Shown here in pieces: positions 18,409-26,397 of a stretch of DNA of 64,000 bases. Location of the stretch: NCBI RefSeq assembly GCF_016185115.1, contig NZ_JACPOF010000004.1:613979-677978 (forward strand), given 5' to 3'. Numbering within the stretch: position 1 is the first letter of the stretch; each line of letters opens with the position of its first letter. Origin of the DNA: Polaromonas sp. (lineage in GTDB: Bacteria > Pseudomonadota > Gammaproteobacteria > Burkholderiales > Burkholderiaceae_C). The position numbers and the translations under genes are program-made. The notes under the pieces were generated by a model that made no database searches, had not been told where the DNA came from, and worked only from the letters and a program-made list of their open reading frames with translations.

Positions 18409-19515
18409 TTACCGGTTTGATGACAGTGGTGTGACAGTTGTGGATACTGATGTGACAGCCGGGGCTTTGCAAGCGGTGCTTGTGCTGCCGGGACGGGTGG
18501 GCACCAGGTGATCGTGGAAAAGCCTTGACGCCTGCGCCCAGCTGAAATCCAGCGACCTCAGTCGGGCCTGGTGGCGCGGTACGGCCAGCGCCCCATGACA
18601 GGCCTGCTGCAGGTCTTCATGCATGACACCCCCGTGACAGCTGCCGTCGGGCTTGCCCAGCACTTCCAGTGGGCCGTCCACCGGGTAGGCCGCGACAGGT
18701 GTGCCGCTGGCCATGGCCTCGAGCATCACCAGACCAAAGGTTTCCGACCGGCTCGGAAAGACAAACACGTCTGCGGCGGCATAGACCTTTGCCAGCTCAT
18801 CGCGCGGCAGTACGCCCATCCAGCGTACCTGCGGGTAACGTTCTTTCAGCGAAGCCTCCAGCGGCCCCACGCCGCAAACCACCTTGGTGCCAGGCATATC
18901 GAGCTTGAGGAAGGCGTCTATATTCTTCTCATAAGACACGCGGCCCACAAACAGCGCTACGGGCCGGCTCAGCGCGCCCATGGGTGGATACAGGCGCGCA
19001 TCGGGCTGGTAAGTAAAAAGGCTGGTGTCGACACCATGCGTCCAGCCGCGCAGATTGCGCAACCCGCGCTGCTCCAGCATGCGCAGCACGCCGTCAGTCG
19101 GCACCATCACCCCGGACGAATGTTTGTGAAAGTGCCTGAAGAGTGCATAGCCCCAGGCCAGTGGCACCTTGAGCGCAGCCTTGAGGATTTCAGGGAATTT
19201 CGTGTGGAAAGCCGTGGTGAAAGCCAGCCGTCGCTTGAGGCAATAGCTGCGTGCCGCCCAGCCCAGCGGGCCTTCGGTGGCGATGTGTATGGCTTCGGGC
19301 TGGAAAGCATCAAGCCTTTCAGTCAGTACCTTTTTTGGCGATACCGCGAGGTCTATGCCTGCATAACCGGGGCACGGCCTCGTCTTGAAGAGGCCGGGGT
19401 GAATCACCTCGACCTGGTGGCCCAGCAGTTCAAGCTCACGCACCAGCTCGACCAGCGTGGTGACGACGCCATTGACCTGTGGTTGCCACGCGTCGGTAAT
19501 CAGTGCGATCTTCAT
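18409..19515 (-). CDS. agt: GT4 glycosyltransferase, diacylglycerol glycosyltransferase (Agt-type)
   Basis: Predicted to transfer a sugar from a nucleotide donor to diacylglycerol, giving phosphorus-free glycolipids during phosphate starvation. The 368-residue GT-B protein has the N-terminal ITDAWQPQVNGVVTTL, the glycine-rich FVGRVSYEKNID (about 189-200) and the EX7E donor-site motif E258-TFGLVML-E266. It overlaps plcP by 4 bases (ATGA), as plcP and agt are neighbours in many bacteria that replace phospholipids. The last 25 codons are low-complexity Thr/Ser/Pro-rich and contain the Pho box of ppk. The sugar donated cannot be told. Alternative: another alpha-mannosyl/glucosyl transferase of the PimB/MgtA type. 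Confidence 0.8.
   Translation of the reverse strand: MKIALITDAWQPQVNGVVTTLVELVRELELLGHQVEVIHPGLFKTRPCPGYAGIDLAVSPKKVLTERLDAFQPEAIHIATEGPLGWAARSYCLKRRLAFTTAFHTKFPEILKAALKVPLAWGYALFRHFHKHSSGVMVPTDGVLRMLEQRGLRNLRGWTHGVDTSLFTYQPDARLYPPMGALSRPVALFVGRVSYEKNIDAFLKLDMPGTKVVCGVGPLEASLKERYPQVRWMGVLPRDELAKVYAAADVFVFPSRSETFGLVMLEAMASGTPVAAYPVDGPLEVLGKPDGSCHGGVMHEDLQQACHGALAVPRHQARLRSLDFSWAQASRLFHDHLVPTRPGSTSTACKAPAVTSVSTTVTPLSSNR
18420..18437 (-). promoter_or_regulatory. Pho box of ppk-sixA inside the 3' end of agt
   Basis: Minus-strand CTGTCACACCACTGTCAT matches 15 of 18 positions of the PhoB consensus, with half-sites 11 bases apart. A third TGTCA lies 21 bases further upstream (18457-18453). The site ends 43 bases before the ppk ATG, and a weak -10 (TAAACA) lies between. 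It provides a PhoB-dependent internal promoter for ppk-sixA. Confidence 0.8.
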
Positions 19516-20411
19516 GGGCTGGCCTTTGCGGTAACGGTGGAAGTTGACGTCGCCGCATGGTGGCCCCTGCCCTGTGTTTCATGTGCCGGCGCCCAGTGCA
19601 CCAGTTCCAGCGAACCGTCGTAGTTTTCTACCAGCGCGCTGCGGCTTTCTACCCAGTCGCCGTCATTGCAATACAGCACCCCGTTGATCTCGCGGATCTC
19701 CGCCCGGTGGATGTGCCCACAGACCACGCCCTGATGACCGCGCCGCCGCGCCTCGTTGGCGACCGCCTCTTCAAAGTCGGTGACATAGTTGAGCGCGCTT
19801 TTGACCTTTTGCTTCAGGTAGGCCGAAAGTGACCAGTACGGCAGGCCCATGCGTGCGCGCAGGCTGTTGAGGTGGCGGTTGAGCTTGAGCGTGAATTCAT
19901 ACAGGTTATCGCCCACATAGGCCAGCCATTTGGCGCACTGGACGACGGCGTCGAAGTAGTCGCCATGGATGATCCAGAGCTGGCGGCCATCAGCGGTGGT
20001 GTGGACGGCTTCTTCCACCACTTCGATACCGCCAAACTGGTGGCCTATAAATTCACGCGCGAACTCATCATGGTTGCCCGGCACATAGATGACGCGGCAG
20101 CCCTTGCGCGCGCGCTTGAGCAGCTTTTGCACCACATCGTTGTGCGACTGCGGCCAGTACCACTTGCGGCGCAGCTGCCAGCCGTCGACGATGTCGCCCA
20201 CCAGGTAAAGGTTGTCGCTGGGGTGGGCTTTCAGAAAGTCGAGCAGCGCTGCTGCCTGGCAACCGGGCGTGCCCAAATGCAGGTCGGATATGAAGATGCT
20301 GCGGTAGCGCTTGCGCAGCGAGTCGTCGTCGCTGTCCGGGCCACCATCCGGCCCGACCCCGCCGTTGCCCGACATGCCCATGGGCCCCATGGCGTCAAAC
20401 ATGTTGCGCAT
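19512..20411 (-). CDS. plcP: Calcineurin-like metallophosphoesterase, phospholipase C PlcP-type
   Basis: Predicted Mn-dependent phospholipase C that releases diacylglycerol from membrane phospholipids when phosphate is scarce. From ATG 20411 (TGATG overlap with olsB) the protein has 299 residues. Metal-site motifs in order: D43-L-H45, GD at 72-73, GNHDE 112-116, HGD 149-151 and GHIH 232-235. The segments YLVGDIVDGW and KWYWPQSHNDVVQKLLKRARKG are those I recognise from Sinorhizobium PlcP (SMc00171). Many databases label such proteins UDP-2,3-diacylglucosamine pyrophosphatase (LpxH-like), the main alternative; the location between olsB and agt favours PlcP. Confidence 0.85.
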   Translation of the reverse strand: MRNMFDAMGPMGMSGNGGVGPDGGPDSDDDSLRKRYRSIFISDLHLGTPGCQAAALLDFLKAHPSDNLYLVGDIVDGWQLRRKWYWPQSHNDVVQKLLKRARKGCRVIYVPGNHDEFAREFIGHQFGGIEVVEEAVHTTADGRQLWIIHGDYFDAVVQCAKWLAYVGDNLYEFTLKLNRHLNSLRARMGLPYWSLSAYLKQKVKSALNYVTDFEEAVANEARRRGHQGVVCGHIHRAEIREINGVLYCNDGDWVESRSALVENYDGSLELVHWAPAHETQGRGHHAATSTSTVTAKASP

Positions 20412-21268
20412 CAGGCGGTCGCGGCTTTGTTGAAATGCTTCTGATAACGCGGCGGCAAGTCGGCGATGCGCATCATCATGGGCAGGTCGGCCGAATTGAA
20501 GTCCGGGTCCCATGCGGGCGCGCCCAGCACCTTGGCGCCCAGGCGCAGGTAGCCCTTGATCAGCGCGGGAGGTTCGACCGTCATGGAATCATCAAGCTGC
20601 TCGACCGGCAGCGCCAGTCTCGGCGTAACACGGTACTCAATCGGCGCCAGATGGGTTTGCCTGACCTGCTTCCATATGCTGGCTGCCGCATGACCACTTG
20701 AAACACCGTTGTGCTGCATCGGGATGCTGGCGCAGCCGATCATGGTGTCGAGCTGGTTGCGGCCCATGAATTCGGCCAATGCGCCCCACAGCGCCAGTAT
20801 CACACCGCCGTGGCGGTGGTCGGCATGTACGCAGCTGCGGCCCAGCTCGACCATGCGCTCGCGCAGGCTGCGCAGGCGCGTGAGGTCGAACTCGGTGTCG
20901 CTGTAGGTGCTGCCGGCGCGTTTGGCCTGGGTCGGCGTCAGCACCCGGTAGGTGCCAATGACCGCCTGGCTTTCTTCGTCGCGCACCAGCAGGTGCTCGC
21001 AGTAGTCGTCGAACAGGTCGATGTCATGGCCGGGCACCGTGGCAGGCAGGTTGGCGCCCATCTCAAGTGCGAAAACCTCGTACCTCAGGCGCTGCGCCTG
21101 CCGGACTTCATCCTGGTGCCTGGCCCAGCTGACCTGGATTTTCCCCACGGCAGGCCTTTGAACAGCGGCTGGAACTGGAGCATGACCGCTTTGACAAAGT
21201 GACCCCCGTGAAAACTGGGGTGAGGCCACTGGTGAGAGTGCAAAGGTAGGGTTGGGCAGTTCTTTCAT
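20411..21268 (-). CDS. olsB: L-ornithine N-alpha-acyltransferase OlsB
   Basis: GNAT-fold enzyme that attaches a 3-hydroxyacyl chain from acyl carrier protein to ornithine, the first step of ornithine-lipid synthesis. ATG 21268 has an AGGAG ribosome binding site 7 bases upstream and gives 285 residues. Recognised segments are RLRYEVFALEMGA, DIDLFDDYCEHLLVRD, VIGTYRVLTP, ELGRSCVHADHR and IGCASIPM. No olsA is visible here; its acyltransferase could be elsewhere. First gene of the olsB-plcP-agt operon, each gene overlapping the next. Confidence 0.87.
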   Translation of the reverse strand: MKELPNPTFALSPVASPQFSRGSLCQSGHAPVPAAVQRPAVGKIQVSWARHQDEVRQAQRLRYEVFALEMGANLPATVPGHDIDLFDDYCEHLLVRDEESQAVIGTYRVLTPTQAKRAGSTYSDTEFDLTRLRSLRERMVELGRSCVHADHRHGGVILALWGALAEFMGRNQLDTMIGCASIPMQHNGVSSGHAAASIWKQVRQTHLAPIEYRVTPRLALPVEQLDDSMTVEPPALIKGYLRLGAKVLGAPAWDPDFNSADLPMMMRIADLPPRYQKHFNKAATA

Positions 21269-21320
21269 GGCGCGCTCCTGGTTGTCGTGTCTGTGGGTGT
21301 GTATAAAAAATTGCTTGCCG

Positions 21321-21345
21321 AAAAAAAGCCCCGGGAGTCGGGGCT
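21321..21345 (-). terminator. Intrinsic terminator between the Pho-controlled short transcript and olsB
   Basis: On the minus strand AGCCCCG, a 5-base loop and CGGGGCT form a perfect 7-bp stem directly followed by seven T residues. It lies 14 bases after the stop of the 78-codon ORF and about 50 bases before the olsB ATG. It ends a short transcript or acts as an attenuator of olsB. Confidence 0.85.
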
Positions 21346-21359
21346 GGGACGGAAGGATT

Positions 21360-21596
21360 TCATGCGGCGTCACCGATGGTCGGCAGGGCCTGCGTGCCCC
21401 GCCCTCTGGTGATGTTTTCAAGGCCCTCCAGCCACGGATGGGTGCCGGCCTTGAAGCGCAGGCCGCCGGGACTGCTGGCCATGGCTCTCGCCGTGCAGCG
21501 CAGGATGCGCAGGCACTGCTGGTAAACCGGATGGTGGCTAGCCCCGGCCGTCGTGGCCAGTGGCTGCTCTGCTTGCTGCGTGTCTGTGTTTGCCAT
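21360..21596 (-). CDS. Possible 78-residue protein or non-coding leader upstream of olsB
   Basis: An open frame of 78 codons (MANTDTQQAEQPLATTAGA...) with no recognised domain. Its ATG lies about 24 bases after a Pho-box array, so the predicted transcription start (after the -10-like CAGAAT) falls at or near the ATG. It has no clear ribosome binding site, and an internal ATG at 21482 is an alternative. The frame ends just before a strong terminator. The RNA may therefore be a leaderless small mRNA, an attenuator leader or a PhoB-induced small RNA. Coding status is uncertain. Confidence 0.35.
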   Translation of the reverse strand: MANTDTQQAEQPLATTAGASHHPVYQQCLRILRCTARAMASSPGGLRFKAGTHPWLEGLENITRGRGTQALPTIGDAA

Positions 21597-21619
21597 GCCG
21601 GAATTCTGGAATCCGGCCG

Positions 21620-21657
21620 TGACGCAGGCGTGTCAGTTCAATGGCAATTGCGTGACA
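21620..21657 (-). promoter_or_regulatory. Four-unit Pho-box array upstream of olsB
   Basis: Read on the minus strand, TGTCA (21657-21653), TGCCA (21646-21642), TGACA (21635-21631) and CGTCA (21624-21620) recur at an exact 11-base period. Each keeps at least 4 of 5 bases of the TGTCA half-site. A -10-like CAGAAT lies 11 bases after the last unit. Direction matches olsB-plcP-agt. Confidence 0.65.
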
Positions 21658-21732
21658 GTGCTTTCAGGCCTTGTTGTTGAGGCCATTCGGGCGTCCGGCC
21701 AGGACAGCCAAAAGGCTCGCAGGCCGGGTATT

Positions 21733-21780
21733 GCTATTAAATATATAGCTGCTCACGTGCGTATTTATTGGTCTGGAGCC
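21733..21780 (+). repeat. 48-bp intergenic repeat, copy 1
   Basis: Begins GCTATTAAAT, contains ATAGCTGCTCACG and ends TATTGGTCTGGAGCC. It matches the reverse complement of 46050-46097 at 41 of 48 positions. It lies in a gene-free stretch of 344 bp (21597-21940) that otherwise holds only the Pho array and an AT-rich tail. Confidence 0.7.
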
Positions 21781-21940
21781 CTAAAAGGCAGTCAAAAATG
21801 ACCCGAAAACGGCATTTCTGACGCCTGAAAACGCCTTCGGAGGCCGCCACAAGCTCGCGATGAAAATAATGCATCATATATAACCCATTAAACAGTTATG
21901 GTCTTATTTGTGATGCACTATTTTCTGCAAGCCTCGGAAC

Positions 21941-22615
21941 CTATGCATCAATGCCGGATGCCGCGGCATTGATGTCGCGCACTTCCAGAATCGGCCTCGA
22001 ATAACCAGCCCTGGCGACGTTCAACATGGCCAGCCCCATGCGCTCGGTCGTGGTGATGCTGTCAGGCCGCAGGCTGCGCATCACGGGAAACAGCGGTTTG
22101 AAGATTGCGATCAGCACGCGGTAAGCCACGGTTTTCGATACCTCGCCGTTCATGGGCTGGATGGCGCCCGGCCTGAACATGAAGGCCTTGAGCGGCAGGC
22201 GCAGCAGCTCGTTCTCGGTACGGCCCTTGACCCGCGCCCACATGATGCGGCCCTGCCCGGTGCTGTCTGTGCCGGCCCCTGAGACATAAACAAACGTCAT
22301 GCCGGGCTTGATGCGCGCCAGCGCGGTGCCCGCAGCGACCGGAATGGCGTGGTTGATGGCGGCATATTCGGCTTCGCTGCGGCCCGCAGCCGTCGCGCCC
22401 AGGCAGAAAAAGCAGGCGTCGTAACCCGCCAGCTGTTTCTCTACAGCGCTGTAATCCAGCAAATCCTTGTGCACCAACTCTTTCAGCTTCGCGTGCTGAA
22501 GACCGGTCAGCGTTCGCCCCACAGACAGAACCTCCGTCACGCCCGCATCCTGCAGGCATTCACGCATAACGCCCTGGCCCACCATGCCGGTGGCGCCGAA
22601 TAATATGACTTTCAT
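21941..22615 (-). CDS. NAD(P)-binding oxidoreductase (atypical SDR, NAD(P)H-binding)
   Basis: A 224-residue Rossmann protein starting MKVILFGATGMVGQGVMREC with the GATGMVG nucleotide-binding motif at residues 7-13, then ACFFCLGATAAGRSEAEY and FVYVSGAGTDS. The family resembles yeast and bacterial NmrA/HTATIP2-like epimerases of unknown substrate. ATG 22615 is preferred because the Rossmann motif starts there. It is monocistronic and divergent from the 22778 gene. Confidence 0.75.
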   Translation of the reverse strand: MKVILFGATGMVGQGVMRECLQDAGVTEVLSVGRTLTGLQHAKLKELVHKDLLDYSAVEKQLAGYDACFFCLGATAAGRSEAEYAAINHAIPVAAGTALARIKPGMTFVYVSGAGTDSTGQGRIMWARVKGRTENELLRLPLKAFMFRPGAIQPMNGEVSKTVAYRVLIAIFKPLFPVMRSLRPDSITTTERMGLAMLNVARAGYSRPILEVRDINAAASGIDA

Positions 22616-22777
22616 GGTTTGTCTCCTTGTCGTTAGAAGGCTGCTTGCCTGCTTATAGCCTGTTTGAGGGTGCGCCCTGCCGTAGGACATGACCCACCTG
22701 TTTTTGAGCGTCCCCGTGCCGTCGTGTACCGACGTACGCATTAGCTTTGGGGTTCCCCGCAACCAAAGGAGAACATC

Positions 22778-23086
22778 ATGCCAAGAGGCGACAAATCTTC
22801 ATACACCGACAAGCAAAAACGTCAGGCTGAACATATTGAAGAAGGCTACGAGGACCGCGGACTGGGCAAGGAAGAAGCGGAGCGCAGGGCCTGGGCCACC
22901 GTCAACAAAGAAACCGGCGGCGGAAAAAAGTCAGGCTCTGGCCGTGGCAAGGGAGAAAATCACGCACCGTCCCGCAAGGGTGGCCGTCTGGGCGGTGCAG
23001 CCGCTGCTTCACGTAATTCTGCAGAACGCTCGGCCTCAGCGCGCAAGGGCGCAGCCACACGCAAGCGAAACGCTGCCGCAAAATAA
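22778..23086 (+). CDS. Small basic KGG-like protein (often annotated plasmid stabilisation protein)
   Basis: 102 residues beginning MPRGDKSSYTDKQKRQAEHI, then a predicted helix EEGYEDRGLGKEEAERRAWATVN and a Gly/Lys/Ser/Ala-rich basic tail (KKSGSGRGKGEN ... ARKGAATRKRNAAAK). Proteins with this opening are widespread in Proteobacteria and usually called plasmid stabilisation proteins, without proof. The charge suggests nucleic-acid binding or a stress role. A ribosome binding site (AAAGGAG) precedes the ATG. Confidence 0.7.
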   Translation: MPRGDKSSYTDKQKRQAEHIEEGYEDRGLGKEEAERRAWATVNKETGGGKKSGSGRGKGENHAPSRKGGRLGGAAAASRNSAERSASARKGAATRKRNAAAK

Positions 23087-23105
23087 CCATCCTGCAAGGA
23101 GCGCG

Positions 23106-23585
23106 ATGCCTGCATCATATGAACCCGTGATCGTTACCCTCAAGCAGCGCATGCCCGCCACTGATGAGGCCGTTTTTGATGCATGGGTGACGCCAGAGAT
23201 GGCCAAACAGTTTTTCTTCACCACCCCAACCGGCGAAATCCTGGTCTATGAGATGAACGCCGTCACTGCGGGCGGTTTCACCATCACCGAGCGACGGCCC
23301 AAACCCGATGGACAGCCAGGCACCATGGATGTGAAGCATGTCGGCCACTACATCGAGATTGCGCGCCCGTCCCGGCTGGTGTTCAGCTTCAGCGTGCCGC
23401 AGTTCCCGGGCGATGAAACCGTGGCGGCGCTGGATTTGGTCTCGCTGTCGTCAGGCGAATGCGACCTGACGCTGACGCACAGCCTGGGCAGCAGCGACAC
23501 TGCGCGGCAAGTCAGGGACAAGACAGCGGCGGGATGGAGGGCGGTGCTGGGGCGGCTTGAAAAAGCCTTGGCCAGCCAGGCCTGA
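23106..23585 (+). CDS. SRPBCC/AHSA1 family protein
   Basis: 159 residues of the activator-of-Hsp90 ATPase 1-like START fold: TLKQRMPATDEAVFDAWVTPEMAKQFFF at the N-terminus, GHYIEIARPSRLVFSFSV in the middle and a C-terminal helix TAAGWRAVLGRLEKAL. Such proteins bind small hydrophobic ligands; the function here is unknown. It starts 19 bases after the basic protein, with AAGGAG before the ATG, so the two genes probably share a transcript. Confidence 0.75.
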   Translation: MPASYEPVIVTLKQRMPATDEAVFDAWVTPEMAKQFFFTTPTGEILVYEMNAVTAGGFTITERRPKPDGQPGTMDVKHVGHYIEIARPSRLVFSFSVPQFPGDETVAALDLVSLSSGECDLTLTHSLGSSDTARQVRDKTAAGWRAVLGRLEKALASQA

Positions 23586-23777
23586 GCGCGCGCCCTTGGG
23601 CTGCTGTACGGCGAGGGGCAGGCTGTCATTGACATGCATCAAGGCAGCGCAGCGCTGCAAAGCCTAATCTTGACGTTTACTGCGAGGCCCCATGTCCCAC
23701 CCTTTCCCCAAAATGGAATTTGCCGTCGTGCCCACACCAGGCGCGACCTCAACGCCCGCCATCATCCGCCATCCGTC

Positions 23778-25613
23778 ATGATTGATGACACCATTGTGCA
23801 AAGTGGCCAACTGCCTTCCCCGGACGAAAACCAAATCTGGCTGAGGTCCCAAGCGCCCGGCTTTCTCAATCTGCCAACCAGGCACATTTTTTTTACCGGG
23901 AAAGGGGGGGTCGGCAAGACGTCGCTGTCTACTGCTACTGCCCTGGCCATGGCGGACGCAGGCAAAAAGGTGCTGCTGGTCAGCACAGATGCGGCGTCCA
24001 ACCTCGATGAAATGCTGGGCATAGAGTTTGGGAGTCTGCCCGCAGCTGTACCCGGAGCACCCGGCCTGTCGGTATTGAATATCGATCCCGACACCGCCGC
24101 GAATGCCTATCGGGAGCGCGTTCTGGCACAGATGGGCGCGGCAGCGAGTGAAACCGATCTGGCTACCGTACGGGAGCAGCTGTCCGGAGCCTGCACCACG
24201 GAAATCGCATCCTTCGATGAGTTCGCGGCGCTCTTGTCTGAAGATGAACATCATTTTGATCACATCGTGTTCGACACGGCGCCCACCGGGCACACATTGC
24301 GACTGCTGAGCCTGCCCAAGGCATGGAGCGGGTTTCTCGATAACAACGACAAGGGTGCATCCTGCCTGGGTCCACACTCCGGCCTCAAGATGCAGGAGGC
24401 CCGCTTCAAGGCCGCGCTTGACGCCCTGAGTGACCCGGCTGTCACGACAGTCATTCTTGTCACCCGCCCGGACAAGGGCGCCATTGCCGAGGCGGCGCAC
24501 GCATCTGAAGAGCTGTACGCGCTCGGCCTGAAAAACCAGCGTCTTGTGATCAACGGAGATTTTCACGCCAGTGATCACACCGACGCTGTTGCTGTGGCCA
24601 TTGAGGCACTTGGGCAGCAGGCACTGAAAGAGATGCCGCCTTCACTTCTTGAACTGCCCCAAGACAGGGTACCGCTTCGGGCATTCGACACAGTAGGTTT
24701 GCCTGCCCTGCGTGCACTTCTTTCTACTGCGGCTCCACGCATTGAGCCCGGCGAGGCCGTCATGCCCGGACACCTCGAACATCTTAGGGGACTGGATGCT
24801 TTGGCAGACGAGCTGTCAGCTACCGGCCACGGGCTGATCATGGTCATGGGCAAAGGCGGGGTTGGCAAAACGACTGTCGCGGCAGCACTCGCGGTTGGAT
24901 TGGTCCAGCGTGGACACAGCGTGCACCTGAGCACCACCGACCCGGCGGCACATGTGGCAGCCACAGTGAACGGGGATATGCAGGGTTTGCGCGTGGACCG
25001 CATCGACCCCAAAGTCGAAACACAGCGCTACATCGACAAGATCATGGCGGCAAAATCGCCAGCACTTGATGCGCAGGCGCAAGCCCTGCTGCTGGAGGAC
25101 CTTCGCTCCCCCTGCACCGAAGAAGTGGCTGTCTTTCATGCCTTCTCACGTGTCGTCGGTGAGGCGCGCAGTGCATTTGTCGTTCTGGATACCGCGCCCA
25201 CCGGCCATTCACTTTTGCTGATGGACGCCACAGGTGCCTACCACCGGCAAATGATGCAGGAGTTTGCGAACCACGGCGCGGGACGGGTCATCACGCCCTT
25301 AATGAGGTTGCAGGATGCAAATTACACAAAAATCATTCTGGTCGCCCTTCCTGAGGTGACCCCGGTCACCCAGGCCGCAGCCTTGCAGGACGACTTGCGA
25401 CGCGCTGGTATTGAGCCCTACGCCTGGGTACTGAACAAAAGCGTGATGGCCGCAGGGACACACGACCCGCTGCTGGCGGCGCGCCTCGCAGGGGAAAGCA
25501 AACAGATAAATCGTATCTCCGGCGGACTTGCAAAACGTCTTTTCATACTGCCGTGGTTGACACGCCCGCCTATCGGCCTTGTCGAACTGTCCAGACTTGT
25601 CGTTCAAAGGTAA
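23778..25613 (+). CDS. arsA: Arsenite-activated ATPase ArsA
   Basis: Soluble ATPase that couples ATP hydrolysis to arsenite export through ArsB. ATG 23778 gives 611 residues (Escherichia coli plasmid ArsA has 583). Two tandem halves are seen, each with a P-loop GKGGVGKT (41-48 and 358-365) and a DTAPTGH signal-transduction motif (about 166-172 and in the second half). Cys139, Cys196 and Cys446 correspond in context to the three metalloid-binding cysteines. No arsD chaperone gene is present, and arsB lies 2.2 kb away in another transcript. It converges with arsH. Confidence 0.93.
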   Translation: MIDDTIVQSGQLPSPDENQIWLRSQAPGFLNLPTRHIFFTGKGGVGKTSLSTATALAMADAGKKVLLVSTDAASNLDEMLGIEFGSLPAAVPGAPGLSVLNIDPDTAANAYRERVLAQMGAAASETDLATVREQLSGACTTEIASFDEFAALLSEDEHHFDHIVFDTAPTGHTLRLLSLPKAWSGFLDNNDKGASCLGPHSGLKMQEARFKAALDALSDPAVTTVILVTRPDKGAIAEAAHASEELYALGLKNQRLVINGDFHASDHTDAVAVAIEALGQQALKEMPPSLLELPQDRVPLRAFDTVGLPALRALLSTAAPRIEPGEAVMPGHLEHLRGLDALADELSATGHGLIMVMGKGGVGKTTVAAALAVGLVQRGHSVHLSTTDPAAHVAATVNGDMQGLRVDRIDPKVETQRYIDKIMAAKSPALDAQAQALLLEDLRSPCTEEVAVFHAFSRVVGEARSAFVVLDTAPTGHSLLLMDATGAYHRQMMQEFANHGAGRVITPLMRLQDANYTKIILVALPEVTPVTQAAALQDDLRRAGIEPYAWVLNKSVMAAGTHDPLLAARLAGESKQINRISGGLAKRLFILPWLTRPPIGLVELSRLVVQR

Positions 25614-25662
25614 AAGGTATTCCCCAACGCTTTACCCTTCGCGCCGGACGCCGTGCGCCTGA

Positions 25663-26397
25663 TCAGATGGACTTCTGGTTCACACGCTTTGACAGGGCCT
25701 CCGCGCTTTCAACACGCTCGCTATAGCGGTCGGTCAGCCAGGACGATGCATCGCGCGTGAGCAGTGTGAACTTGACAAGTTCTTCCATCACATCGACCAC
25801 TCGGTCATAGTAGGCCGAGGGCTTCATGCGCCCTGCTTCGTCAAACTCAAGGAATGCTTTGGCAATCGACGACTGGTTGGGAATGGTCAGCATGCGCATC
25901 CAGCGGCCGAGCACGCGCATCTGGTTGACGGCGTTAAAGGACTGCGAGCCGCCCGAGACCTGCATCACCGCAAGCGTCTTGCCCTGCGTGGGCCTGACCG
26001 CGCCGCTGGTGAGCGGAATCCAGTCGATCTGCGACTTCATGATGCCCGTCATGGCACCGTGGCGTTCGGGCGAACACCAGACCATGCCTTCAGACCACTC
26101 GGCAAGTTGCCGCAACTCCTGCACCTTGGGATGCGACTCGGGCGCGTCGTCGGGCAGCGGCAAACCGCTGGGGTTGAAAGTCCTGGTTTCTGCGCCCATG
26201 GCCTGCAGCAAGCGCGCTGCTTCTTCGCTGGCCAGGCGGCTGTAGGAGCGCTCGCGCACCGAGCCATACAGCACAAGGATGCGCGGCGGGTGGGTGGCGC
26301 GAGGCGGCAGCGCCTGCAGGCCGGCTACGGGTTGTTTGAACAGATCGTTTGCGATGTTGGGCAGCACATCTGCCGGCGAACTACTGCCCGGCAACAC
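25663..26397 (-). CDS. arsH: Arsenical resistance NADPH-dependent FMN reductase ArsH
   Basis: Flavoprotein that oxidises trivalent organoarsenicals and is common in arsenic islands. The 244 residues have the flavodoxin-like [20 protein letters not shown] (FMN phosphate loop), [18 protein letters not shown] and [23 protein letters not shown]. The start overlaps the end of arsC by 17 bases, so the pair is translationally linked. Confidence 0.93.
   Translation of the reverse strand: MLPGSSSPADVLPNIANDLFKQPVAGLQALPPRATHPPRILVLYGSVRERSYSRLASEEAARLLQAMGAETRTFNPSGLPLPDDAPESHPKVQELRQLAEWSEGMVWCSPERHGAMTGIMKSQIDWIPLTSGAVRPTQGKTLAVMQVSGGSQSFNAVNQMRVLGRWMRMLTIPNQSSIAKAFLEFDEAGRMKPSAYYDRVVDVMEELVKFTLLTRDASSWLTDRYSERVESAEALSKRVNQKSI

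Noticed and set aside
21321-21345. The hairpin before olsB as a plus-strand terminator
   Set aside because: The T tract exists only on the minus strand; on the plus strand the hairpin is followed by GGGACGG.
21553-21801. 82-codon plus-strand frame
   Set aside because: It crosses the four-unit Pho-box array and repeat copy 1, has no ribosome binding site and no family resemblance.
21866-21950. TGCATCA and TGATGCA repeats in an AT-rich stretch before the 21941 gene end
   Set aside because: Three 7-base copies without a fixed spacing, no associated gene start on either strand; could be chance in AT-rich DNA.
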